The translations under genes were made by a program, and so were the position numbers. The notes under the pieces are model-generated. The model saw nothing but the letters and a program-made list of their open reading frames with translations. It was not told where the DNA came from and ran no database searches. Shown piece after piece: positions 1-6,217 of a DNA stretch of 17,850 nucleotides. Every line of letters starts with the position of its first letter. Positions within the stretch are counted from its first letter, which is position 1. Origin of the DNA: DATMNI01 sp035570275 (lineage in GTDB: Bacteria > Acidobacteriota > Terriglobia > Bryobacterales > Bryobacteraceae); assembly GCA_035570275.1 (NCBI GenBank), contig DATMNI010000225.1:1-17850 (forward strand), written 5' to 3'.

Positions 1-147
1 ATCGGCGGGGATGAGTTCCTCGACATAAATCGATGCCAGCATGGTCTGCTCGCGGTTGACCGGCCTCAGCTTGAGTGGCCCGTGTTGCGCGGCCTGCTTG
101 CGGGGCGGCTGCTCAGGGATCTCGATCAAGGCTGGCTGGCATTCCAT
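1..147 (-). CDS. IS1182-type transposase, N-terminal part (cut by window edge)
   Basis: The minus strand reads 49 codons from an ATG at 147-145 to the window edge without a stop. The residues LKLRPVNREQTMLASIYVEE followed by LIPAD match the N-terminus of IS1182-family DDE transposases (DUF772 region), in which a proline/arginine-rich leader precedes a conserved V-x-x-L-I-P-x-D-H segment. The enzyme would catalyse cut-and-paste transposition of its own element. An AGAGG-like ribosome site lies directly before the ATG, with very short spacing. Only the first tenth or so of the expected protein is visible, so whether the copy is intact cannot be judged. The terminal inverted repeat of the element should lie in 148-300, but I could not identify it. 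Family assignment rests on a short stretch and is fairly, not fully, secure. Confidence 0.7.
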   Translation of the reverse strand, partial: MECQPALIEIPEQPPRKQAAQHGPLKLRPVNREQTMLASIYVEELIPAD

Positions 148-311
148 ACCTCTAGTATGGAGCAGGTACTCCAAAATGAAAAGTACTTTGTTATTACAGG
201 AGCAGAATTTTTCACAGCTTCTCAGGGAGCGGTTTCGTCGAAATAGACGACTGTATTTGTGAAACGGTGTGCTTAGTGTTTTAGTGTTGGCGCCGGGTAG
301 CTGGCGGCATG

Positions 312-330
312 GCGCGGTGCCGTGCCGCGC
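312..330. other. GC-rich stem-loop downstream of the RAYT gene
   Basis: GCGCGG and CCGCGC pair around a 7-nt loop, about 50 bp beyond the stop codon of the minus-strand RAYT gene. No T-run follows on either strand, so it is not a clear intrinsic terminator. It could be a REP-type hairpin. The rest of 148-380 contains no supportable gene. Confidence 0.3.
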
Positions 331-380
331 ACTAGTACGACGGCAAGGCGCACCTCCCTTAGAACTATTTCGGCCACAGG

Positions 381-1088
381 CTACGAAAATGTCAAATCGA
401 GTCGTGCGCCTGCGGGAGCGGCTTTGGCCTTAGGGCCGCGCTTCCGGGGTCGCAAACGCCGGTTGGATTCGGCCTCCAACCGCCGTATGAAATCGTCGTT
501 GGCGGCGGGCCGGCCGGTGCCGGTGGCTTCCCGGATCCGTTCCCAGAGAGCGCCGTTTTCGACACCCTGGGACAGCACTTCCCGCCAGGTTTGCGGACTC
601 CACCGGGCGCGCCAATCGGCGGAGTCCACGATTCCCGTTGGATCCGCGGCTCCGGTGTGAAATGCCGCGCTCGACCACGGCCAGTCCGAAGCCTCAGCCA
701 CCATTTCGGCCCTGACCGGGTTCATTTCCACGTACCGGAGAGCCTCCCATTGGTGGTGCTCGTCCAGAGGACATGAGTAGAAGCGATTCTGCCAGAGATG
801 GCCGCTCCGTCCGCGCCGCATGTTGAACCATCTGGCGTAATCATTGTGCGTCCAGCCAAAGCTCCTGGCCAGACCCTTCTCGGATTCTGGAATTGCCAGC
901 AGGTGAACATGGGTGTTCATCAGGCAATAGCCGGCGATCCTGACTCCGTTTTTCCCGGCGTGGCGCGCCAGCAGACTCAGGTAAATGGCCCGGTCGGTGT
1001 CATCGAAGAACACGGTCTGCCGGCCGTTTCCCTGTTGCGTGATGTGATGCCAGCGGCCGGGCACGACAACGCGTGCAATTCGTGCCAT
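381..1088 (-). CDS. REP-associated tyrosine transposase (RAYT, Y1/HUH family)
   Basis: This 235-residue protein belongs to the Y1_Tnp/TnpA-REP family, single-strand DNA endonucleases related to IS200/IS605 transposases that act on REP/REPIN hairpins. The HUH metal site is visible as NTHVHLL (His60, His62). The candidate catalytic tyrosine is Tyr84 in HNDYARWFN, followed by the family-typical RRGRSGHLWQNRFYS (91-105) and ALRYVEMNPVRAEMV (116-130). The N-terminus, with RWHHITQQGNGRQ, is also typical. The start ATG at 1088 was chosen because MARIARVVVPG is the usual family beginning, although the frame stays open to 1226. The C-terminal 80 residues are basic and less conserved. No stop or frameshift is seen, so the gene looks functional. 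RAYTs are usually single-copy, vertically inherited and not flanked by IS ends, which fits here. Several hairpin repeat families elsewhere in the window are possible substrates; that link is inference. Confidence 0.85.
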   Translation of the reverse strand: MARIARVVVPGRWHHITQQGNGRQTVFFDDTDRAIYLSLLARHAGKNGVRIAGYCLMNTHVHLLAIPESEKGLARSFGWTHNDYARWFNMRRGRSGHLWQNRFYSCPLDEHHQWEALRYVEMNPVRAEMVAEASDWPWSSAAFHTGAADPTGIVDSADWRARWSPQTWREVLSQGVENGALWERIREATGTGRPAANDDFIRRLEAESNRRLRPRKRGPKAKAAPAGARLDLTFS

Positions 1089-1195
1089 CGCTGATAAGAG
1101 TGGGTAGACGCGCGCCAGGTTCTCAGGAATTTCGGCGTTTTCGGAGACCGTCACCGTAATGATCGTCACCGAAATGACGGGCATATACCGAATGC

Positions 1196-2149
1196 TTACT
1201 GGCCGCCGTTCAAGCTGACATAGCACTTGTTATCGATGGCGGAGAGGTTGCGCTGAATAAGGTAGTTCCTGGTCCCGCCCGAGACCGCCGGGAGCGACAT
1301 GTTGTAGTAGGCGCCATTGGCGCCGAGGGTCTGGTTCTGGCCAAACGTCCAGGCGCATTTGTCGGCGTTTTCGTTGCCGCTGGCGTCATACCAGGCGTTG
1401 AGGTCGGGGTCGCTGGTGGCCTCTTGGAGTTCGTGGGCAATCACCGAGAGCATGCCGTCCACCCCGGCGTTGCCGTTGGGGCCGACCGTCTGCGCGGCGC
1501 AGGCGTTCAGGCAACGGTTGGCATTGCCGACGAACGAATACTTGATGTCGGTGCCGCCAACAGTGCCGCGGGTGTGCCAGCCGCAATACTGGGTGCAGAA
1601 ACCGCTTTTGGCGATGTCGGAAGACGTAATCACGAAGTAGACGCCGTTGGAATCCAAGGGCAGTTTGTGGTTGGTAATGGCGTTGCTCACGACCGAAAAG
1701 ACGCCGTTATCGGAGAGCCTGGAACGGGCCGCTGCGTTTACCGTGGTCTCGCCGCCGATGCCGCCGACCGATCCGCTGGCGCCGTAGGTGGTGTTGATCT
1801 TGAAGTACGGCGAATTATTCTCGCCGAACAGGAAGTCTTTGACCAGTAGCTGGCCGGCCAGGTTGTCGCTGCCGTTTAACTGGGCCCAGTTGCCATACCA
1901 GATCAGGTAGGGTGTCGGCGTGGTCATCACGGGGCCGTGGTGATTAATAATGGGGCTCAAGGCACCAGTTCCGCCCTGGGTGGGCGCGGCGTCAATCGGG
2001 TTGGTTTCGTGGGCGTTGACCGAGGGCCCATCGCTCTCGAATTGCTTTGCCCGGCTGTTCTGGCCGCCATCGTCGGCCAGCGCACCGGCTGCGCCGATCA
2101 CCAGCGCCAGGGTAAAAGAGGCCAAACGGCCGCGAAGAACACTTTTCAT
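1196..2149 (-). CDS. Secreted PHI-1/EXORDIUM-like protein with HE motif
   Basis: The 317-residue protein has a signal peptide (hydrophobic core about 9-24, likely cleavage after Ala25). After a low-complexity region, GPVMTTPTPYLIWYGNW (72-88) begins a domain matching the phosphate-induced protein 1 family (PHI-1/EXORDIUM, Pfam Phi_1), best known from plant cell walls and also found in some bacteria. HELQEATSDPDLNAWYD (239-255) and NENADKCAWTFG (259-270) are the most conserved parts. The HE pair with downstream acidic residues resembles a metal site, but I do not see a full HExxH. Six cysteines fall in 185-265 and one at 309, consistent with disulphides outside the cytoplasm. GGAGAGGA lies 7 nt before the ATG, a good ribosome site. 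The gene is divergent from tmk. The molecular function of the family is not established; a role at the cell surface is inference. Confidence 0.85.
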   Translation of the reverse strand: MKSVLRGRLASFTLALVIGAAGALADDGGQNSRAKQFESDGPSVNAHETNPIDAAPTQGGTGALSPIINHHGPVMTTPTPYLIWYGNWAQLNGSDNLAGQLLVKDFLFGENNSPYFKINTTYGASGSVGGIGGETTVNAAARSRLSDNGVFSVVSNAITNHKLPLDSNGVYFVITSSDIAKSGFCTQYCGWHTRGTVGGTDIKYSFVGNANRCLNACAAQTVGPNGNAGVDGMLSVIAHELQEATSDPDLNAWYDASGNENADKCAWTFGQNQTLGANGAYYNMSLPAVSGGTRNYLIQRNLSAIDNKCYVSLNGGQ

Positions 2150-2175
2150 CGGTTATCCTCTCCGTTGTTTGGTTT

Positions 2176-2190
2176 AGTACGTACAGTACT
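2176..2190. promoter_or_regulatory. AGTAC-N5-GTACT inverted repeat upstream of the PHI-1 gene
   Basis: A perfect 5-bp inverted repeat (AGTAC, GTACA spacer, GTACT) ends 27 bp before the PHI-1-like start codon, where a repressor operator would be expected. No regulator gene is adjacent, so the binding protein is unknown. It may be chance in a TAC-rich stretch. Confidence 0.3.
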
Positions 2191-2298
2191 CGCATCAGTG
2201 TACAATAGCCCGCCTTGGTTTTGGGGAGAATTCACAAGATGGTTCACCAAGGTGGTTCTATTTGCGTTAGGGTATATCCCTGATAGCTGGGCAGGCCA

Positions 2299-2371
2299 GG
2301 ACGCCGGGCGAGGACGCCGGGCGAGGACGTCGGGCGAGGCCCCCGGGCGAGGATCCTGGACGAGGACGCCT
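2299..2371 (+). repeat. 13-bp minisatellite upstream of tmk
   Basis: Five consecutive 13-bp units start at 2299, 2312, 2325, 2338 and 2351, followed by a partial sixth at 2364. The first two are identical (GGACGCCGGGCGA), the third differs by one base, and the fourth and fifth are more degenerate. The array ends about 17 bp before the proposed tmk -10 box. A 13-bp period is not a codon multiple, and no frame across it looks coding. Confidence 0.9.
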
Positions 2372-2387
2372 GCGTCTCTACACCGGC

Positions 2388-2393
2388 TACAAT
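2388..2393 (+). promoter_or_regulatory. Candidate -10 box of tmk (leaderless)
   Basis: TACAAT lies 8 bp before the GTG start of tmk, and no Shine-Dalgarno sequence is present between them. Transcription from this box would begin at or near the start codon. No convincing -35 hexamer is seen; the upstream DNA is the 13-bp repeat array. The same arrangement precedes other genes in this window. Confidence 0.45.
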
Positions 2394-2401
2394 ATTGGTT
2401 C

Positions 2402-3037
2402 GTGAAACCAGGCCTGTTCATCACATTCGAAGGCATGGATGGTTCCGGCAAAACTACCCAGATGCACCGGCTGGCCCAACGGCTCCGCGACATGGGGCGG
2501 ACGGTACTGGAAACCGCCGAGCCTGGCGGTCCGCCGATCGCCATGAAGATCCGGCGGATTGTGCTGGATTCGGCCAACCAGGAGCTCAGCGCCACCACCG
2601 AAATCCTGCTCTACTTCGCCTCGCGCGCGCAGAACGTGGAGGAGTGGATTCTGCCGGCGTTGGGACGGGGCGAAATCGTGCTCTCCGACCGGTTCACCGA
2701 TTCGTCGCTGGTCTATCAAGGGTGTGGGCGCGGGCTGGGCGTCGCTGCCGTGGAAGCGCTGGAGCGCATCGCCTGCCGGGGCCTGAAGCCGCACCTGACT
2801 CTGCTGGTGGACGTGGACGCCGAAGCCAGCCTGGAGCGCGCCCGCGCCCGCAACCTGGCCGAACCCCACTGCGAAACCCTGATGGACGACCAATCCCTGG
2901 AATTCCACCGCAAGGTTTACGACGCCTACCACGCGCTGGCCGCGCGCGAACCGGAGCGGGTGAAGCTGGTGAACGGGCGCACCGGGATGGACGAAATCGA
3001 ACGCGAAGTCTGGAGCATCGTGAGCCACCATGTCTGA
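2402..3037 (+). CDS. tmk: Thymidylate kinase
   Basis: This 211-residue dTMP kinase makes dTDP from dTMP and ATP in the dTTP pathway. The P-loop is FEGMDGSGKTT (residues 9-19). EPGG (40-43) is the dTMP-binding DR/EPGG-type loop, with Ala39 where many proteobacterial enzymes have Arg. YFASRAQ (71-77) and LSDRF (94-98) with SSLVYQG are the other family signatures, and an arginine-rich LID region (ERARARN) follows. The frame is open upstream to 1937, but the extra sequence spans the non-coding minisatellite, so the GTG at 2402, just before KPGLFITFEG, was chosen. This gives the usual family length. No ribosome site is seen; a leaderless transcript is likely. The 3' end overlaps holB by 8 bp, so the two are probably co-transcribed, a pairing common in bacteria. 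Confidence 0.95.
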   Translation: MKPGLFITFEGMDGSGKTTQMHRLAQRLRDMGRTVLETAEPGGPPIAMKIRRIVLDSANQELSATTEILLYFASRAQNVEEWILPALGRGEIVLSDRFTDSSLVYQGCGRGLGVAAVEALERIACRGLKPHLTLLVDVDAEASLERARARNLAEPHCETLMDDQSLEFHRKVYDAYHALAAREPERVKLVNGRTGMDEIEREVWSIVSHHV

Positions 3038-4100
3038 GCAATTCGGGTCTGAGCAATTCGGGTCTGAGCAATTCGGGTTCGATCAATTCTGGGGCAACGC
3101 GCCCATGGTGCAGGCGCTGCAGCAGATGATGGCGCAGGACCGGCTCTCGCAGACATTGCTGTTTTCTGGTCCGGAGGGCGTGGGCAAAGCGACTTTAGCC
3201 CGCCGGCTGGGCGCGCGACTGCTGGGCCGCGGGGAGCTGATCGAGCAGGACGACCTGAGCCGCGCCGAAAACCTGGAGGCGATAGCGGCGCGGGAGAAGC
3301 TGCCCTCGGAGAAGCGCAATGACGATCCGCTGATGTTCGCCACCCACCCCGACTTCGTCACCTTCCCGCCCGACGGCCCGCTGCGCCAGATCGGCATTCA
3401 GCAAACGCGGCTGCTGAAAGACCGGGCGCAGTTCTTGCCGCACAAGGGCAGCCGGCGGGTGTTTCTAATCGACCATGTGGACCGCGCCAACGACCAGGCC
3501 GCCAACTCGCTTTTGAAGACGCTGGAAGAGCCACCGCCTCACCTGATCCTGATCATGACGGCGGAAAACGCCTACGATCTGCTGCCGACCATCCGCTCTC
3601 GGGCGGTGCCGTTCCACTTCACGCCGCTGGGGCGCGAGGAGATGCAGCAATTCGTGCGGGCGCGCGTCCTGGACCAGCCGGAGCGGCGGATTGCGTTGGC
3701 GGCGGGGAGTCCGGGCCTGGCGGTGTCGCTCGACCTGGAGGCTTACGACAAGCGCCGCGCGGCCATGCTGGTGCTGCTGAAAGTGGCGGCGGGGGCGGCC
3801 CCGTTCGGCGCCTGGGTGCCGGTTTCGGAAACCATGGCCCGCGGCAAGAGCGAGAAGCTGGATCTGTACCTCAAGGTGCTGTATGAATTGCTGCGCGATT
3901 TGCTGATCCTGCACCAGAGCGGGGGCGAGATTCGCAATCAGGATATTCGGCGCGACCTGGAGGCGCTGGCGGCCAGGGTGCAGTTCGCGTGGATTCACAA
4001 GGCGGTCAAACGGGTGGACGAGATCGCGGAGTTCATCCGTCGGAATATTCAGAAGACGATTGCGCTGGATGCGTTGATCGTGGAGCTGCGGGAGGCGTAG
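3030..4100 (+). CDS. holB: DNA polymerase III delta' clamp-loader subunit
   Basis: The 356-residue protein is the delta' subunit of the clamp loader, which places the beta sliding clamp on primed DNA. It has the AAA+ fold: FSGPEGVGKATLARR (46-59, P-loop), VFLIDHVDRAN (144-154, Walker-B-like), ANSLLKTLEEPP (158-169) and the sensor/SRC-type segment TIRSRA (187-192). The zinc module of Escherichia coli-type delta' is absent: there are no cysteines between the P-loop and HPDF (106-109). The N-terminus carries three copies of SEQFG followed by FDQFWGN (17-23), which is where most homologues would begin. The ATG at 3030 overlaps the tmk stop by 8 bp, favouring translational coupling. The C-terminal domain (about 205-356) is helical and less conserved. 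Confidence 0.92.
   Translation: MSEQFGSEQFGSEQFGFDQFWGNAPMVQALQQMMAQDRLSQTLLFSGPEGVGKATLARRLGARLLGRGELIEQDDLSRAENLEAIAAREKLPSEKRNDDPLMFATHPDFVTFPPDGPLRQIGIQQTRLLKDRAQFLPHKGSRRVFLIDHVDRANDQAANSLLKTLEEPPPHLILIMTAENAYDLLPTIRSRAVPFHFTPLGREEMQQFVRARVLDQPERRIALAAGSPGLAVSLDLEAYDKRRAAMLVLLKVAAGAAPFGAWVPVSETMARGKSEKLDLYLKVLYELLRDLLILHQSGGEIRNQDIRRDLEALAARVQFAWIHKAVKRVDEIAEFIRRNIQKTIALDALIVELREA
3033..3092 (+). repeat. 15-bp in-frame tandem repeat at the holB 5' end
   Basis: The unit TCTGAGCAATTCGGG occurs three times without mismatch (3033-3047, 3048-3062, 3063-3077). A degenerate fourth copy (3078-3092, TTCGATCAATTCTGG) encodes the ancestral-looking FDQFW. Each unit adds five codons (SEQFG). The first unit also contains the TGA stop of tmk (3035-3037) in the other frame. 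Confidence 0.95.
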
Positions 4101-4115
4101 CCGGGAGGCCTTCGG

Positions 4116-4200
4116 TGGGGCAGACCATCGCTTTTCGTGGTCTGCCGGCCGCAGACCTGCCCCGGGGCTGGCAGACGACGAAAACCGATCGTCTGCCCCA
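4116..4200. repeat. Twin-hairpin REPIN-like element between holB and aroA
   Basis: Two 30-bp arms (4116-4145 and 4171-4200) are inverted copies with three mismatches. Each arm is also a hairpin by itself: GCAGACCA/TGGTCTGC (4120-4127 with 4138-4145) and GCAGACGA/TCGTCTGC (4171-4178 with 4189-4196), each with a 10-nt loop. Two of the three mismatches are a compensating pair that keeps each separate 8-bp stem perfect. The element lies 15 bp after the holB stop and 10 bp before the aroA stop, so it could act as a two-way terminator. No clear T-run is present. Confidence 0.75.
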
Positions 4201-4209
4201 CAGTTTAGT

Positions 4210-5490
4210 TTAGTGCGCGACCTGGGCCAGCGTCTCCCAGAATTCGGGGAAACTGACGCTGGCCGCTTCGGCGCCTTCAATCACGGAATCACCGTCGGCT
4301 CGCAGCGCGGCTACGGCGAAGGCCATGGCGATCCGGTGGTCGCCGTAAGAAGGGAACCGGGCGGCGCGGAACGTCTGGCGGCCGGGGATCACCATGCCAT
4401 CAGGCAGCTCCTCGGCCTGGACGCCAAGGCGGCGCAGGTTCTCCACCACAGTATGGATGCGGTCGGTTTCTTTGATGCGTAGCTCGGAGGCGTCCTTTAC
4501 CGTGAGGCCTTCCTCGGTGACCGCACCCAGCACGGCGAGGGCGGGAATCTCGTCGATTAGGGCCGCGGTGGTGGCGCCCTCGATTACGCCGCCACGCAGG
4601 CCGGAGTGCTCGACCACCAGGTCGCCCACCAATTCTCCGTGGCGGCTCTCGAGTTTCGGGATGCGAATCCTGGCGCCCATGCCGGTGAGGACGTCCAGCA
4701 GCGCGGTGCGCGTGGGGTTCAGACCGACGCCGCGGATGGTCAACCGGGAACCGGGAACCAGCAGCGCGGCGACGATGAAGAAGGCGGCCGAGGACAGGTC
4801 CGCGGGGACGCTCAGTTCGCGGCCGGTAAGGTGCGGGCGGCCAGCCAGGGAGATCGTGCGCCGGGCGACGGTGAGCTCCGCGCCGAATTCGCGCAACGCG
4901 ATTTCGGAGTGGTCGCGCGAAGGCACGGGTTCGGTAACGGAGGTGGTGCCCTCGGCGAAGAGGCCGGCGAACAGCACGCAAGTCTTCACCTGCGCGCTCG
5001 GCACGGGCAGCGTGTAGCTGATGGGCCGGAGTTTGGCGCCATCGATGGCGAGCGGGGGAAATTTGTCTTCGTGCGCCTGGATGCGCGCGCCCATTTCGGC
5101 GAGCGGTTGCATGATGCGCCGCATGGGGCGGCGGGAGAGCGATGCATCGCCAAAGATGCGGGCGTGGAACGGCTGGGCCGCCAGAATGCCGGTGAGCATC
5201 CGGATGGTGGAGCCGGAATTGCCGGCATCGAGCGCAGCGGCGGGTTGGCGCAGGCCGTCCAGACCCTTGCCGTGGATGACGAACTCTGTGCCTGAGCTTT
5301 CCACTGGAATGCCGAGGGCGCGCAGGCAGCCGAGCGTGGAGTGGCAATCGGCGCCCGTGGAGAAATTGCCGATTCGCGTGGCGCCCAGGGCGATGGCGGA
5401 GATCATGGCGTAGCGGTGGGAGAGCGACTTGTCGCCAGGGAGAGAGATGTCGCCCGTGATGACGGAAGCCGGGGAAATGGATCGTTCCAA
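4210..5490 (-). CDS. aroA: 3-phosphoshikimate 1-carboxyvinyltransferase (EPSP synthase)
   Basis: This 426-residue enzyme joins shikimate-3-phosphate and phosphoenolpyruvate in the sixth step of the shikimate pathway, in the cytoplasm. Visible signatures are LPGDKSLSHR (17-26), GNSGSTIR (90-97, the PEP-site loop, with Ser where Thr is usual), DEIPALAV (from the catalytic Asp313), KETDR (340-344) and GDHRIAM (383-389). The frame stays open to 5754, but the upstream extension is arginine/proline-rich and unlike the family. The TTG at 5490, giving LERSISPA, matches the usual EPSP synthase beginning and length. No strong ribosome site precedes it; GATAAG lies 7 bp upstream, possibly a leaderless start. 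It is convergent with holB. No other aro genes are adjacent. Confidence 0.93.
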   Translation of the reverse strand: MERSISPASVITGDISLPGDKSLSHRYAMISAIALGATRIGNFSTGADCHSTLGCLRALGIPVESSGTEFVIHGKGLDGLRQPAAALDAGNSGSTIRMLTGILAAQPFHARIFGDASLSRRPMRRIMQPLAEMGARIQAHEDKFPPLAIDGAKLRPISYTLPVPSAQVKTCVLFAGLFAEGTTSVTEPVPSRDHSEIALREFGAELTVARRTISLAGRPHLTGRELSVPADLSSAAFFIVAALLVPGSRLTIRGVGLNPTRTALLDVLTGMGARIRIPKLESRHGELVGDLVVEHSGLRGGVIEGATTAALIDEIPALAVLGAVTEEGLTVKDASELRIKETDRIHTVVENLRRLGVQAEELPDGMVIPGRQTFRAARFPSYGDHRIAMAFAVAALRADGDSVIEGAEAASVSFPEFWETLAQVAH

Positions 5491-5590
5491 GGGATAGCTT
5501 ATCAGGAATCGCGATGGATGAGGCAGGGCGGTACCGCGCCGGCGCCGACTAACCGGCCTGCTGTTGGGCGGCCGTGCTGGCTGCGGCATT

Positions 5591-5617
5591 GCGCGCGACC
5601 CAGAGGGTCGCGGCCAC
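5591..5617. repeat. GCGACCC-N3-GGGTCGC dispersed palindrome, copy 1
   Basis: GCGACCC (5595-5601), AGA, GGGTCGC (5605-5611) form a perfect 7-bp stem. Read on the minus strand, the copy is GTGGCCGCGACCCTCTGGGT followed by CGCG, the same core as copies at 6978-6999 and 10099-10124. This copy is the minus-strand orientation relative to the other two. Confidence 0.8.
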
Positions 5618-5633
5618 TTGCTATTCTCTCCAC

Positions 5634-5960
5634 ATGGCTTCGACCTCAACCGCTGGTGAAGGCTTGGCTCCCCATCCACTCCATTTGCTTCTGCCCCAAC
5701 TGGGAACGCCGGAAGATTTCGCTCTCGGGGCCGCCGCAAAACGTGGAAATGCAAACATTAGCGCCGTCGTAACGCCGACCGTTCAGGCGGGCGACGAGGA
5801 CGAACCGAGTACGGCTGCGTTCGCCTTCGAGTCCGACCTACGGGACTCTCTATCGAAGAACTCCACGTCCTCGAACAGGGGGCTCCGACTGTAGGAAGAG
5901 AAGGGAATTACGAGTGGACTTGGCTGGCCGCTGGATCGTATAGTGGGAGTGAAGAGGCTG
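5634..5960 (+). pseudogene. Decayed NucS-like (DUF91-type) nuclease gene fragment
   Basis: From ATG 5634 the frame is open to a TAG at 5892. It contains FAFESDLRDSLSKN, then the similarity moves by one base near 5859-5861 to LHVLEQ, and back after a run of five G to GLRL. Together these read as the segment ESxLRDFLxxNLxxxExGLRLYE, typical of the NucS-like endonuclease domain found in many uncharacterised proteins. The Tyr codon of that motif is the TAG stop. Beyond it, EEKGIT and DRIVGVKRLAK resemble the following part of the domain. The two frameshifts and the stop indicate a dead gene, truncated just before the antitoxin start. TATTCT at 5622-5627 may be its old promoter. The family assignment is from memory of the motif and is moderate; an intact unknown 5634-5894 gene is the alternative. 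Confidence 0.4.
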
Positions 5961-5965
5961 GCAAA

Positions 5966-6217
5966 ATGTCCGACATAGCATCAACCCGCCCGGACGAATC
6001 CGAAATCCCGGAACCCGACGAGCCCCGCCTGAGAATCCTCTTTGTCACAGCTCGAGCAGGCGAGGTCTTTGCAAATCGTCAAAAGGCCTTGCGGTGGCTT
6101 CAATCTCCAAACCCCGCTCTTGGCGGCAGTTCGCCGCTTGCGGCTGCGGAGACAGACGCCGGTTACCACGAGGTCGAGGATATCCTTGGCCGGATCGAGT
6201 ATGGCGTGCTTGGGTGA
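5966..6217 (+). CDS. Xre/MbcA/ParS-type antitoxin (DUF2384)
   Basis: The 83-residue protein carries the toxin-binding DUF2384 domain: ALRWLQSPNPALGGSSPL (41-58) and GYHEVEDILGRIEYGVLG (66-83) match the MbcA/ParS antitoxin consensus closely. It should neutralise the RES toxin encoded next and, with it, repress the operon. The helix-turn-helix part that many Xre antitoxins have before this domain is missing or very short here; residues 1-24 are acidic and proline-rich instead. AAGAGG lies 8 nt before the ATG. The stop TGA overlaps the toxin start as GTGA, which implies translational coupling. The frame is open upstream into the nuclease remnant, so an N-terminally longer form cannot be fully excluded. 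Confidence 0.85.
   Translation: MSDIASTRPDESEIPEPDEPRLRILFVTARAGEVFANRQKALRWLQSPNPALGGSSPLAAAETDAGYHEVEDILGRIEYGVLG

Noticed and set aside
1937..2401. A 155-residue N-terminal extension of thymidylate kinase
   Set aside because: It runs across the antisense PHI-1 gene start and the 13-bp minisatellite and has no counterpart in Tmk proteins; GTG 2402 gives the normal length.
5491..5754. An 88-residue extension of EPSP synthase
   Set aside because: Arg/Pro-rich and containing the dispersed palindrome region; the family begins at the ERSISPA segment.
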